This document shows positions 25,045 through 33,367 of a stretch of DNA of 34,126 nt, piece by piece. The stretch comes from Mesotoga sp. BH458_6_3_2_1 (GTDB lineage: Bacteria > Thermotogota > Thermotogae > Petrotogales > Kosmotogaceae), in assembly GCF_003664995.1 (NCBI RefSeq), contig NZ_JFHL01000023.1, positions 1-34,126 on the forward strand, read 5' to 3'. The notes under the pieces are model-generated. The model was not told the origin of the DNA. It searched no databases and saw only the letters and a program-made list of their open reading frames with translations. A program made the position numbers and the translations under genes. The first letter of the stretch is position 1; each line of letters starts with the position of its first letter.

Positions 25045-25262
25045 TGGGCATCACTTCCCGACGAAGTGGGCATTGAGACTTGGCGTGGTCTAAACCGTTT
25101 CTGATAACCCGCTCCTCCTAACCGATTTTCATAACCCGTTCCTGGTCGTGGCTCTTTCACCGCGCAGCTGAACTGGCCAGGCGTAGCCTGACTGGCCTCG
25201 CTAAAGGTGAGACCGGCTACTCTTGTCTCTTGCGAAACAGCCTCACTTCCCCGGATGTTACT
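25045..25262. repeat. Intergenic mosaic repeat block D
   Basis: It opens with a GCATCACTTCC linker (25048-25058), an imperfect CGAC-GAA-GTGG stem and GCATTGAGACTTGG. Then comes the 80-base segment (25081-25160) nearly identical to 11939-12018. Next are ACTGGC linkers (25172-25177, 25191-25196; ACCGGC at 25212-25217) with stems CAGGC-GTA-GCCTG (25178-25190) and CTCGC-TAAAG-GTGAG (25197-25211). It ends with a gcctcacttccccgg segment. No gene is supported between 24694 and 25357. Confidence 0.82.
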
Positions 25263-25357
25263 GCTGGCCAACTTCCTGAGAGGTTCTTTTTGAAGGATGG
25301 AGGACCTTTGCGCGACCTACATTTACTTGTTTCCCGACTAGGGCAGAATTATGGAGA

Positions 25358-25783
25358 CTAATACTCGTTGGATCTCGAGATCAACCATTTACCAGCTACT
25401 TTTTGCACTTTCCAGACATAAGTCCTGTAATCAATGGGTCCAGATGTCCATGAGATAACTGCGTCAAATTCCACCGTTGCTTCGGTCGCTCCTTCTCCTA
25501 AATCAACTTCAACATCACTGTTTCTATTGAAGTAAATGACGTTCCTTCCTTCAAATCTGCTTGAATAGGCATCGACAATCTGCAAATAGGACTTCATCGC
25601 TGTGTTTATAAGAGCCGGGTTAGTGTATAACCCCGCAAGACCGACTGAATTCTCCGCTTCCCAGTATTTCTCAAAATCCTTGACGAGCCCACTGATTTTG
25701 ATCACAGGATCAATGATGAAACACCCGGAAAGAAGCATAAGCAGAACGGCTATTAAAGAAATGTACAGAATGACACGTTTCAT
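25358..25783 (-). CDS. Small lipoprotein, possibly NTF2-like fold
   Basis: A 141-residue protein with a lipoprotein signal: MKRVILYISLIAVLLMLLSGC, where C21 would be lipid-modified after the LLSGC lipobox. The rest has a helix (FEKYWEAENSVGLAGLY) followed by strands and ends WKVQKVAGKWLISRSNEY, an outline seen in NTF2/SnoaL-like small extracytoplasmic domains. I do not recognise a named family, and no catalytic residues can be assigned. ATG 25783 has a GGGGGCGAG site just upstream. It stands alone on the minus strand. Confidence 0.75.
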   Translation of the reverse strand: MKRVILYISLIAVLLMLLSGCFIIDPVIKISGLVKDFEKYWEAENSVGLAGLYTNPALINTAMKSYLQIVDAYSSRFEGRNVIYFNRNSDVEVDLGEGATEATVEFDAVISWTSGPIDYRTYVWKVQKVAGKWLISRSNEY

Positions 25784-26058
25784 TATCTCGCCCCCATTTT
25801 AGTCGCAGATCCCTTGCAAATATGGAAGACATGATCGTTCCTTCAAAATCCATAATATACCAAGTATTCTAGCATCGATCACGCTGAAAACTGTTTGGAT
25901 GGAATACCTCTCAATGAAGGACGAATTTGTCTCAGCAGAATAATTAGCTGGCGCGATAGCTACACCTGTCCAGTTGGTCAATTATTATATAGCTTCATCA
26001 TCCAAATTCGTCAGGTAATTGCGCTAAACTGATGTAAGATGGAGTTGGAGGTGGGATT

Positions 26059-26997
26059 GTGAAAAAGAGATTGCTATTGCTTGTGGCTGTTATTTTCGTA
26101 ATTGGCTTGACATTTGGAGCGGGTGACAGAAAAACCCTTGTTGTAGATATAAATGGCGGGCAGTACAAAAGCATACAATCGGCAATTGACGATGCTAGAT
26201 CAGGGGACACTGTGGAAGTACTTCCAGGAACTTATAGAGAGAGCCTGACAATAAGCAAGGATATTTTTCTTAAGGGAGCTTCTAGAGATGAGGTCATAAT
26301 CATTCCCGAAGAAGATGACCTGGCAATCTTCGTAAGGGGCGCCGCCGAGTTCTCGATCGAGAGTATTACGATCATGACTTCAAGCTCGGCTATAAACGTT
26401 TCGAGGTCCTCAGGACAGATTGTTGATACTTTCGTTGCAGGCGGGCGTTTCGGAATTTCGTTCAGCGGTACCGGAATGACCCTTAAGATAATTGATTCGT
26501 ATGTAACATGCTTTCAAGGATTGGGAAATGAAGATCCACTAGAAACGAGGCTGGCAGGAATATACGCGTACGGTAATGCAACTTTGATTGCCGAGAATTC
26601 TGTGTTTGAAAGAAACGGTGTTGGAATAAGTCTTACCAACGATCTCAAATACAGAATAGAGAACTGTACATTCAAGCAAAACAGCATAGGAGTGTCGCTG
26701 GGAGGCGACGCGACGGGTTCTCTAATAGGAAACATCATAACTGAAAATGTAGAGAATGGAATACTCATAAACTCTTCATCCACTACAACGGTAAAGAACA
26801 ACCTCTTCTACGGCAATGTCTGGCATGGACTGGATCTTTACCTCAACCGCTGTACCGAGTGTGAATGTGGCGGTGACGAGTTCACTGGAACAGTTGTTGG
26901 ATCTGGCAACATATTCGAATCTGAGGATGAGATTTGTCCGCTCGATTTCTGGGACGACAGCTTCTACAGCTTTGACAAGAATCTGGGAAAAGAGTAG
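26059..26997 (+). CDS. Secreted right-handed parallel beta-helix protein (NosD/pectin-lyase-like fold)
   Basis: A 312-residue protein starting at GTG 26059, with GGAGGT 6 bases upstream. The N-terminus MKKRLLLLVAVIFVIGLTFGAG is a signal peptide. The next part, YKSIQSAIDDARSGDTVEVLPGTYRESLTI, is the classic opening of beta-helix carbohydrate-binding or polysaccharide-active proteins. Repeated turns of about 22-25 residues follow (NATLIAENSVFERNGVGISL, IENCTFKQNSIGVSL, TTTVKNNLFYGNVWHGLDL). Near the end is a cysteine-rich CTECECGG. A polysaccharide-degrading or surface-binding role is possible, but no active site is evident. It has no operon partner. Confidence 0.85.
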   Translation: MKKRLLLLVAVIFVIGLTFGAGDRKTLVVDINGGQYKSIQSAIDDARSGDTVEVLPGTYRESLTISKDIFLKGASRDEVIIIPEEDDLAIFVRGAAEFSIESITIMTSSSAINVSRSSGQIVDTFVAGGRFGISFSGTGMTLKIIDSYVTCFQGLGNEDPLETRLAGIYAYGNATLIAENSVFERNGVGISLTNDLKYRIENCTFKQNSIGVSLGGDATGSLIGNIITENVENGILINSSSTTTVKNNLFYGNVWHGLDLYLNRCTECECGGDEFTGTVVGSGNIFESEDEICPLDFWDDSFYSFDKNLGKE

Positions 26998-27276
26998 GCC
27001 AATTATTCACATATGGAAGCCTTTGATATTCTTGCTATCTGACGAGTAGCGATGATCGTCAAGTTCTTTTTTGAGTAACTCCCTTTCTGTTCTCCAACTA
27101 TTTCAGGGCTTGAAAGTTAGTAGTGATTCAGTTCTCAGTGACTACTTTGCCTTCTATAATTACTGTTCTGAAGACAACTGCCTGTAGATCCGCGAAACTT
27201 GAAATGCAGTTTGCCTTCTTCCTCAATTCACACTCTGCAAAAAAGACAATGGTATACTAATGTTGGTGATAGCAGA

Positions 27277-27456
27277 ATGCGGAAAACCAACTGGGACAAC
27301 ATAAATAAAATAGTGGCGATCGCGCTGAGTATAGGCTTGGTGATTGCATTAGTCATAATGGTATTCGCTTTTATAAATCTTACAAAAGCAAATGCTTCTT
27401 CAAAGGCCTTCAGGGATACCCTCACTGAGTCATATGGCATTGAATCCAATCAATGA
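27277..27456 (+). CDS. Small single-span membrane protein
   Basis: A possible 59-residue protein: a basic N-terminus (MRKTNWDNINK), one strong hydrophobic helix (about 13-34), and a short polar tail ending ESYGIESNQ. ATG 27277 is preceded by GGTGAT 6 bases upstream, and TATACT (27253-27258) could be a -10. The frame is open upstream to 27199, but that part is not protein-like. No family is recognised, and the case rests on composition and the start context. Confidence 0.45.
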   Translation: MRKTNWDNINKIVAIALSIGLVIALVIMVFAFINLTKANASSKAFRDTLTESYGIESNQ

Positions 27457-27994
27457 GAAAGGAATCCACATCCCTCCAATCACTTGACAAGGGCCAAATA
27501 CTGGACCAACGCAGCTGAAACAGGCAGATCTCTGGATGTCGTCCTGTCATCCAAGTTCTGTTTTTTTGCACTATAGATGTAGCAAATTGATTGCTGGCCA
27601 CTACAATGCAGAACAAAGAGTCATCCACAACTGACAAGAAAGAGCATTTCTCCCATAATCTCGACTCAGATAATCGGAAGCATTCTCGGTGATTCTTGGT
27701 GAGATGTTAGGGATTCGAGATAGAAAAAGAAGTTGCTCTTCGTCGGAAAAGAGAAGAGCTTTACTGGCTGGAACTTCAAGATCCATAAGCTAGTAGTGCA
27801 GACTTTGGGCAACTCCCTTCATAGACCAGCGAAAGATGGATCTTCGAATCTTCTCACTCCAAACCGAGTGCCCTCTACCTTCCCGAGATTTTTTTGAATG
27901 ACTTACAGGGGTCCGATCTTGGACGGCCAACTTATGACGTTTAGCAAAAAGTCATCGGCCTTCACCAGAGGCAAAGGCCGATTAAATGCTCTTA
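27457..27994. other. Gene-poor stretch
   Basis: No convincing gene, terminator or copy of the mosaic repeats was seen in these 538 bases. A minus-strand frame at 27601-27786 (MDLEVPASKALLFSDEEQLLF...) has somewhat protein-like composition but no clear ribosome site or partner. The stretch could hold gene remnants. Confidence 0.4.
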
Positions 27995-28462
27995 CTAAGG
28001 CTCCCTAACAGGCATCACAATCTTTGTCAGGTACTGGTCCTCAGGAAACTCCGGCCCGTTGTAATAGTATTCATAAACGGTCCCAGTAGGAACATATCCG
28101 CTCTTGCTAATCCACTCGGCCATTTCACTGTACACCGTCTCCATCTGACTGTATGGACCCATGTAGACAGAAAAGACGCTTAACCCCTCGGGAATGGAGC
28201 TCTGAATGATGTCGCCTTTTCCGGGCAGGTCGGATGAAACCGGGAAGCCTATCTCAACATCAAGATTCTGCATGTCCATGTTGTGATAAGCAACAAATGG
28301 GATATCTGCAGGAGATTCCCCCAACTCGCCCAAATAGGCGGCAATCTCTCCATAACACTTTCCAATAAGAGAAGGTAGATTCTGAACGCTCGTTTTTGTG
28401 CGGACAACCAGAGTGGAACTTGCACAGCGCTTCAATAATGCGATAGGTGTTAGCCTCGGCAT
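27995..28462 (-). CDS. GyrI-like/effector-binding domain protein
   Basis: A 155-residue stand-alone domain resembling the GyrI-like small-molecule-binding fold (AraC/BmrR effector domain, also SOUL-like). Features include LLKRCASSTLVVRTKTSVQNLPSLIGKCYGEIAAYLGE in outline, then the typical VAYHNMDMQNLDVEIGFPV and EGLSVFSVYMGPYSQMETVYSEMAEWI, and a final YEYYYNGPEFPEDQYLTKIVMPV. There is no DNA-binding part, so it may bind or hydrolyse a small ligand on its own. The frame is open upstream to 28549, but ATG 28462 has GGGGGT 4 bases before it. Ligand unknown. Confidence 0.85.
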   Translation of the reverse strand: MPRLTPIALLKRCASSTLVVRTKTSVQNLPSLIGKCYGEIAAYLGELGESPADIPFVAYHNMDMQNLDVEIGFPVSSDLPGKGDIIQSSIPEGLSVFSVYMGPYSQMETVYSEMAEWISKSGYVPTGTVYEYYYNGPEFPEDQYLTKIVMPVREP

Positions 28463-29324
28463 AATTACCCCCTTTAATTCTTCTAGTGACTTGTGTCCCG
28501 TCAATAGTATTTCCAGGTAGATCGGATCAACTGAATCAAACGAGACCAAACCAATAATAATACATTTTCCTGAAATACCGATGCTTCATTAGAAATCCAG
28601 GGCATATGACATGTCCTGAATCAAATACTACCGTCCCCAGGATAGCGCTGTCATTACTCTATTGCAGAAAGCCATGTATAATCCGAGCCAACGGGATAAC
28701 CGTTCATCAATGCAGACACGGCGCCGGACATATTCTCGCCAGATTAAAGCGTGATGTTGGGCAAGAGCAGTACGAAAGACTGTTATGACATCTTCTAATT
28801 GATTGTATGGAAGTAGCTGCAATTGTCATTCACTGACGAGAGTGTAGACTGCAGAACGTGGAGCACCATAAGTAATCAACACCACTACTGGGATAGGGCA
28901 GTCGGCATCGGCCGTTTCTTATAAAGCTGATGCTCACTACTCCAATTTTGATTTGACCCGTACGCGAATAGAAATTCATCAATAGTAGTAATGTCAGACG
29001 AATAGAGATCGATCATCCTAGTTCCTCTTTCAGAGGCGCTTCCAATCATTCACTATTGCCTGTACGCCTTTGTTTGTAGTCGTTTCTGAACATTTCTAGA
29101 GACTCTTTCCGCGCTTTGGAGAAATCAATCGTTTCTGGTAGTTTGATAACAAAGGAGAGTCACAAGGAGGTTGAACTAATCAGGCATGGGTATCGTTAGA
29201 AATCTATACATCTCTTTCAGAGTCAGGTCTAACCGTTTTTTCAGCCGCACAAACAGAAACAAGACTTCTCCCGACTCTAATGCGATCAAAGCAATGCGGC
29301 TTTGCCGGGCGATGAAGTAAGCAT
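28463..29324. other. Gene-poor stretch before the DUF4127 gene
   Basis: These roughly 860 bases contain no recognisable gene, terminator or mosaic repeat. Short frames on both strands lack ribosome sites. The only item of note is the small frame at 29186-29320, listed separately, that ends 4 bases before the DUF4127 start. Confidence 0.45.
29186..29320 (+). CDS. Possible 44-codon leader frame upstream of the DUF4127 gene
   Basis: ATG 29186 opens a 44-codon frame with an arginine-rich product (MGIVRNLYISFRVRSNRFF...) ending TAA at 29320, 4 bases before the DUF4127 ATG. AAGGAGG lies at 29164-29170, which is 15 bases from the ATG and too far for ordinary use. The DUF4127 gene itself lacks a strong ribosome site, so coupling from this frame is conceivable. 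It may equally be chance. Confidence 0.2.
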   Translation: MGIVRNLYISFRVRSNRFFSRTNRNKTSPDSNAIKAMRLCRAMK

Positions 29325-30839
29325 ATGTTCGACAAGAGAGTTATCTTTCTCCCTGTAGATGAGCGATTCTGCACGAGAGATTATTTCCTGTTGCTGGCTC
29401 GTGCCGCAAATATTGACGTCGTTACTCCGCCGAAAGTTTATCTGGGGGCAAAGAAAACGCCCCCAGACCTTCGCCGTCTATCTAAATGGCTTGAGGAGAC
29501 TGTACTGCCGGGCGATTACCTGGTTATTTCTGTCGACATGCTCGTGCACGGCGGACTTATACCCTCGAGAATAAGCCTGGACACTCTGGATACCCTCATT
29601 GAAAGGCTCGGCCTGCTGGAGGAGCTGAAAAAATCGGACGTGAAGATCTACGCAACCACGACTATCACAAGAACGCCGTTCTACAACTCGTCCGAAGAGG
29701 AACCGGATTACTGGCAATACTTCGGGCTGGACATGTATGATCTCTCCAGACTTCTTGCCAGGAGCTTTAGAGGTGAGATGGTTCACCGCTCCATGATAGA
29801 AAAGATCGGCAAGATTCCCTCTCACTTCGTAACGGACTATCTTGTGAGACGAATAAGAAACAGAAAGCTTGTCTCTTCAGTAATAGAACTGGTAGACAAA
29901 GGCGTGATTGACTTTCTGAATCTAGTTCTCGACGATAACAGCAAGGAAAGCATATCCCTTGCCGAAAGTGAGATTCATCGGGCCATGGTAGACTCCCTCA
30001 AAATAGGATCGAGGGTCTCAATTCATGCAGGCGCAGATGAAGCGACACTTAGCCTACTGGCTAGAGTGCTTTCTGAATCGGTGGGAGAGATCCCGACCTT
30101 TGAGGTTCATTACGCCTCTCCGGAGCACAAAGATTTCATTCCACCCTACGAAGGCTCTCCACTCTACCAGGGCATTCAAAACCATATAGAGGCGGCCGGA
30201 GGAAAGGTGGTCGACAGCGCAGGAGAGATTCTGCTTCTGGCAAACAACCCGGAAGTCGGTCTCGACAGCGCTCAACAGCTCTCCGCTCCCACCGACTTGA
30301 GTGCGTATGATAGGTTCTTTCGCGAGATCGAAGCGGCAGATTCGATCATAAAGGGTATAGCCGATGTGAAGTACACCAACGGCGCAGACAACTATTTGGT
30401 CGAAGAGTTGCTTAAGAGAAGCGAACTGAACTGGCTGGAAACGAATTACTCGGCCTGGAACACAGCAGGAAACACTCTTGGAACAGTATGCGCCCATTCT
30501 ATAGTCCAGCTCCTGGGAAGTAAGGGGCTGCTGAAGGTAGATCAGTCAAGGATCAAGGAATTGCAGGCTATCTTCTTCCTTGAGCACTGGGCATTTCAGT
30601 CGAATATACGCAAGAGGCTGCTGGTCGAAGCAGAAAAAAGAGGGTCAAAGCCGTGGACAGTCATTCCCGTCGAATCATGGGCCGAGGGATTTGTAAGGAG
30701 TGAACTGACTCCCTATATTCCTCCTGTTCGAGATGCGCTGGAAATGGAATTCGAGATCGAGCGACTGTTCTTTCCCTGGCACAGATCCTTCGAACTCGGT
30801 CTTTCGATTTTGCAGAAAGACGATCCCAGAGGTGACTGA
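29325..30839 (+). CDS. DUF4127 family protein
   Basis: A 504-residue cytoplasmic protein recognised as DUF4127 by its opening IFLPVDERFCTRDYFLLLARAANIDVVTPPK in outline, followed by LVISVDMLVHGGLIPSR and TTTITRTPFYNSSEEEPDYW, then VHAGADEATL-type (SIHAGADEATLSLLAR) and DVKYTNGADN segments. The family has no function that I know to be established. The gene ends 1 base before the TTG start of the NanE epimerase, so the two are co-translated, and the wider area encodes amino-sugar and murein salvage. A role in amino-sugar or glycan metabolism is therefore a reasonable guess. The ribosome site is weak. No signal peptide or membrane span is present. Confidence 0.88.
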   Translation: MFDKRVIFLPVDERFCTRDYFLLLARAANIDVVTPPKVYLGAKKTPPDLRRLSKWLEETVLPGDYLVISVDMLVHGGLIPSRISLDTLDTLIERLGLLEELKKSDVKIYATTTITRTPFYNSSEEEPDYWQYFGLDMYDLSRLLARSFRGEMVHRSMIEKIGKIPSHFVTDYLVRRIRNRKLVSSVIELVDKGVIDFLNLVLDDNSKESISLAESEIHRAMVDSLKIGSRVSIHAGADEATLSLLARVLSESVGEIPTFEVHYASPEHKDFIPPYEGSPLYQGIQNHIEAAGGKVVDSAGEILLLANNPEVGLDSAQQLSAPTDLSAYDRFFREIEAADSIIKGIADVKYTNGADNYLVEELLKRSELNWLETNYSAWNTAGNTLGTVCAHSIVQLLGSKGLLKVDQSRIKELQAIFFLEHWAFQSNIRKRLLVEAEKRGSKPWTVIPVESWAEGFVRSELTPYIPPVRDALEMEFEIERLFFPWHRSFELGLSILQKDDPRGD

Positions 30840-30840
30840 A

Positions 30841-31551
30841 TTGCGTTCAGAACTGCTTAAGAAGATAGAGAAGAGAATAATCGTTTCGTGCCAGGCTTTA
30901 GAGGACGAACCTCTACACGGCCGTGGAATTATGGTGCTTATGGCGAAGGCTGCCATAATGGGAGGAGCCGCTGCGATAAGGGCAAACGGGGCACAAGACA
31001 TTGAGGATATTAAGTCCACATTCGACATACCCTTGATCGGACTTAACAAACGAGACATTGAGGGATATCCGGTTTACATAACTCCAACTTCGGAAGACGC
31101 CCTTTCTATTTTGAGAGCGGGAGCCGATGTTGTCGCCATAGACTGCACACTTAGGAGGAGACCGGAACCTCTCGATTCGATGTTTGCCGTAATAAGAGAG
31201 AAGTTCCCAGAAAGGCTCATAATGGCCGATATCTCCAGCATCGGGGATGCGAGGGAAGTATCCCGTCTCAAGCCCGATTTTCTCGCTACCACGCTTTCTG
31301 GCTACACAGATGAGACACTAGAGAGACCGCAACCGGATATCCGACTGGTAGAGGAGCTGGCCGAAGAGTTCGACATTTACGTGATTGCGGAGGGCAATTA
31401 CTGGCAGCCGGAACAGGTTGTGAAGGCCCTTGAGGCCGGGGCCTTTTCGGTTACTGTGGGAAGTGTCATCACGAGACCTCAGTTGATAACAAAGAGATTC
31501 ACGAGTTATATTGAGGAGTGGAATAAAGAAGGCTTCAAATCCCGGGATTAG
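30841..31551 (+). CDS. nanE: N-acylglucosamine-6-phosphate 2-epimerase (NanE)
   Basis: A 236-residue TIM-barrel enzyme that converts ManNAc-6-phosphate to GlcNAc-6-phosphate. Family motifs run the whole length: SCQALEDEPLH (16-26), RANG (47-50), PLIGLNKRD (64-72) with catalytic K70, ITPT (80-83), DCTLRRRP (101-108), MADIS (128-132), TTLSGYT (150-156), AEGNY with catalytic E184, and VGSVITRP (206-213). The start is taken as TTG 30841, just after the DUF4127 stop, with GAGGTGA about 5 bases upstream; a GTG at 30832 is the alternative. A sugar kinase of the ROK family lies two genes downstream and could supply the phosphorylated substrate. Confidence 0.93.
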   Translation: MRSELLKKIEKRIIVSCQALEDEPLHGRGIMVLMAKAAIMGGAAAIRANGAQDIEDIKSTFDIPLIGLNKRDIEGYPVYITPTSEDALSILRAGADVVAIDCTLRRRPEPLDSMFAVIREKFPERLIMADISSIGDAREVSRLKPDFLATTLSGYTDETLERPQPDIRLVEELAEEFDIYVIAEGNYWQPEQVVKALEAGAFSVTVGSVITRPQLITKRFTSYIEEWNKEGFKSRD

Positions 31552-31618
31552 ATCGGTCCATTTGGGTTGCTGAATGGTAGTAATTGCGGACCTGATTCAA
31601 ATGCAATAGTTGTGGATT

Positions 31619-31646
31619 TTGAATCCTCTCTGCAGATGTCTATAAT
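31619..31646 (+). promoter_or_regulatory. Candidate sigma-70 promoter for the Cache-domain gene
   Basis: TTGAAT (31619-31624), 16-base spacer and a perfect TATAAT (31641-31646), about 65 bases before the TTG start. It suggests the Cache gene is transcribed separately from the DUF4127-nanE pair. Confidence 0.55.
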
Positions 31647-31711
31647 GAAAAAGCCATAGATTCTCAAGAAAGAGTTTATTGAGGTAACAAGACCAACAAG
31701 GAGGTAAGATT

Positions 31712-32185
31712 TTGAAGCGTCTGTTTGCATTTCTTTTGTTTGTACTCCTGACTCTGACGGTTACGATGGGTTTGAGTGAAGAAGAGAAGAGACTCGAAAT
31801 CCAGGAAAGAGTCGAAAAGGCGGCCAGGCTGATCGAAGAGAATGGGCCAGAGATATTCTCGCTTTTCTACGATAGAGACGGCGAGTTCTTCATTGGTGAG
31901 GAGTACATCTTCATCTACGACGATAGCGGAACCAATCTAGTCAACGCGGGAAATCCAACCGTCTTTGAGGGTAGAAACCTGATATCTCTCAAAGACAAGA
32001 ACGGACTCTACATGATTGTCAGGATCTTCGAAGTCGCCCTAAATCAGGGAGGAGGCTGGCTGGATTTTTACTGGCCCTTGCCGGACGGAGGTCCCGCGAC
32101 ATTCAAGAGCGCCTACGTTATGTCCGCTACTCACGGAGAGTTGACATATGTGCTTGGAATGGGATATTACAAACAGGAGCAATGA
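31712..32185 (+). CDS. Secreted single Cache-domain protein
   Basis: A 157-residue protein starting at TTG 31712 with AAGGAGG 7 bases upstream. The first 20 residues, MKRLFAFLLFVLLTLTVTMG, form a signal peptide. The remainder (about 22-155) matches a single Cache (sCache_2-like) ligand-binding domain: a long helix (EKRLEIQERVEKAARLIEENG), YIFIYDDSGTNLVNAGNP, GRNLISLKDKNGLYMI, and a final FKSAYVMSA...YVLGMGYY. Cache domains normally sit outside a chemoreceptor or kinase; here the domain stands alone as a periplasmic protein, so it may act as a ligand-binding partner. Ligand unknown. Confidence 0.82.
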   Translation: MKRLFAFLLFVLLTLTVTMGLSEEEKRLEIQERVEKAARLIEENGPEIFSLFYDRDGEFFIGEEYIFIYDDSGTNLVNAGNPTVFEGRNLISLKDKNGLYMIVRIFEVALNQGGGWLDFYWPLPDGGPATFKSAYVMSATHGELTYVLGMGYYKQEQ

Positions 32186-32306
32186 GTTATTTGGTTCTGA
32201 ATGAATAGCAGAATACTCTAGTACCTGCAAAGGCAAATCAGGTCTCGATATGCTTCAAGAAGACCTACGGTTTGCTTATAGCGTAATTCTGAAGCGAGGT
32301 GTATGA

Positions 32307-33203
32307 ATGCTTGCTCTCGGAATAGATATTGGCGGAACGATGATCAAGACGGCGATTGTGGATTCAAATGGCACACTCTCCGAGAAGAGATTATTTCCAA
32401 CCTCCATAGATCTAAAAGACCAGCTCTTGGAGATCGTTAGGGAAGAGCTAGCCGCGCACAAAGTGGAAGCTATAGGCATCGGTACGGCAGGAAGAATCGA
32501 TCCTGTCACTGGAAATGTGAATCTGGCTACGAGCAATCTCGCCAACTGGACCGGAGTACCTGTAAAGACTCTCATCCAGGAGAATACAGGCGTTGTTACA
32601 GCCGTTCTGAACGATTCAAGTGCGGCTGCATTCGGCGAATGGTTCTGCAACTATCGTCGGGCGGAAACCCTGGTCATGATAACGGTGGGGAGTGGCCTTG
32701 GCGGAGGAATCGTGATAAACGGCTCTCCTCTTCTCGGAAAGCGCGGAGAGGCAGCGGAATTCGGTCACATCATCATACACCGTGGTGGAAAACCTTGCAA
32801 CTGCGGTAAGGAGGGGTGCGCCGAGCAATATATATCTATGCGCCTTATTCATAGCCTTGTGGCAGCGGCAGCAGGCCAAGAGATGGACAGAGCCACTCTC
32901 ATCGAACAGTATCTAAGCGGCAATCCAGTTGTTGAAGAAGCAGTAAGTACCGTAACAGGAGATCTTGCGATAGTAGTCGACTCGGTCTTCCTGAGTTTAG
33001 ACCCCGACCTAGTAGTTGTGGGAGGCGGCGTGTGTGAGCTTGGGAAGAGATTCCTGAACAGCCTGAGAGAGGAACTTTCAGTGCTATCAAGATCGTCGCT
33101 GTATACCGAAGAAGATGTGGTTCTTTCTCTTTCTGGAAACGATGCAGGAATAATAGGTGCAGCTGTCTATGCAATGGCCGGAGAAGCATCCGGACACGAA
33201 TGA
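32307..33203 (+). CDS. ROK-family sugar kinase (glucokinase/N-acetylmannosamine kinase type)
   Basis: A 298-residue cytoplasmic kinase. The ATP loop DIGGT is at 7-11, the catalytic aspartate is D103 (LNDSSAAAFGE), a second phosphate loop is TVGSGLGGG (127-134), and the ROK signature is complete with H154 and C164, C166, C171 (EFGHIIIHRGGKPCNCGKEGC in outline), which bind zinc. There is no N-terminal helix-turn-helix, so it is a kinase rather than a ROK repressor. ATG 32307 has GAGGTG upstream. With nanE nearby, N-acetylmannosamine or another amino sugar is a plausible substrate; glucose is the main alternative. It is the last gene before the right-hand repeat block. Confidence 0.9.
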   Translation: MLALGIDIGGTMIKTAIVDSNGTLSEKRLFPTSIDLKDQLLEIVREELAAHKVEAIGIGTAGRIDPVTGNVNLATSNLANWTGVPVKTLIQENTGVVTAVLNDSSAAAFGEWFCNYRRAETLVMITVGSGLGGGIVINGSPLLGKRGEAAEFGHIIIHRGGKPCNCGKEGCAEQYISMRLIHSLVAAAAGQEMDRATLIEQYLSGNPVVEEAVSTVTGDLAIVVDSVFLSLDPDLVVVGGGVCELGKRFLNSLREELSVLSRSSLYTEEDVVLSLSGNDAGIIGAAVYAMAGEASGHE

Positions 33204-33264
33204 CTGGCTTCGATAGGAAGAGCGGCTCTTAATATCACGCTGGACGCTGAGAAGTGCGAAGAAC

Positions 33265-33367
33265 AGAAGTGATGCCGACTTCGTCGGGAAGTGATGCGCC
33301 GAAAGATCACCGGCGGAAGTGATGCCCGGAAAGAGGTCCGGGGAAGTGATGCTGCTTCGGAGGAAGC
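33265..33367 (+). repeat. Linker-hairpin array 3 (4 units of GGAAGTGATGC)
   Basis: Units lie at 33266-33275, 33287-33297, 33315-33325 and 33342-33352, and the last three are identical. Spacers: CGAC-TTC-GTCG (33276-33286), GCCG-AAAGATCAC-CGGC (33298-33314) and CCGGA-AAGAGG-TCCGG (33326-33341). The last unit is followed by GCTTC-GGAG-GAAGC (33354-33367). The orientation matches array 1 and is opposite to array 2. Confidence 0.88.

Noticed and set aside
26059-26997. Pectate lyase or other named polysaccharide lyase
   Set aside because: The fold is a parallel beta-helix but no catalytic residues of a known lyase family can be seen.
32307-33203. ROK-family transcriptional repressor (NagC/XylR)
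   Set aside because: There is no N-terminal helix-turn-helix; the protein begins at the ATP-binding DIGGT motif.
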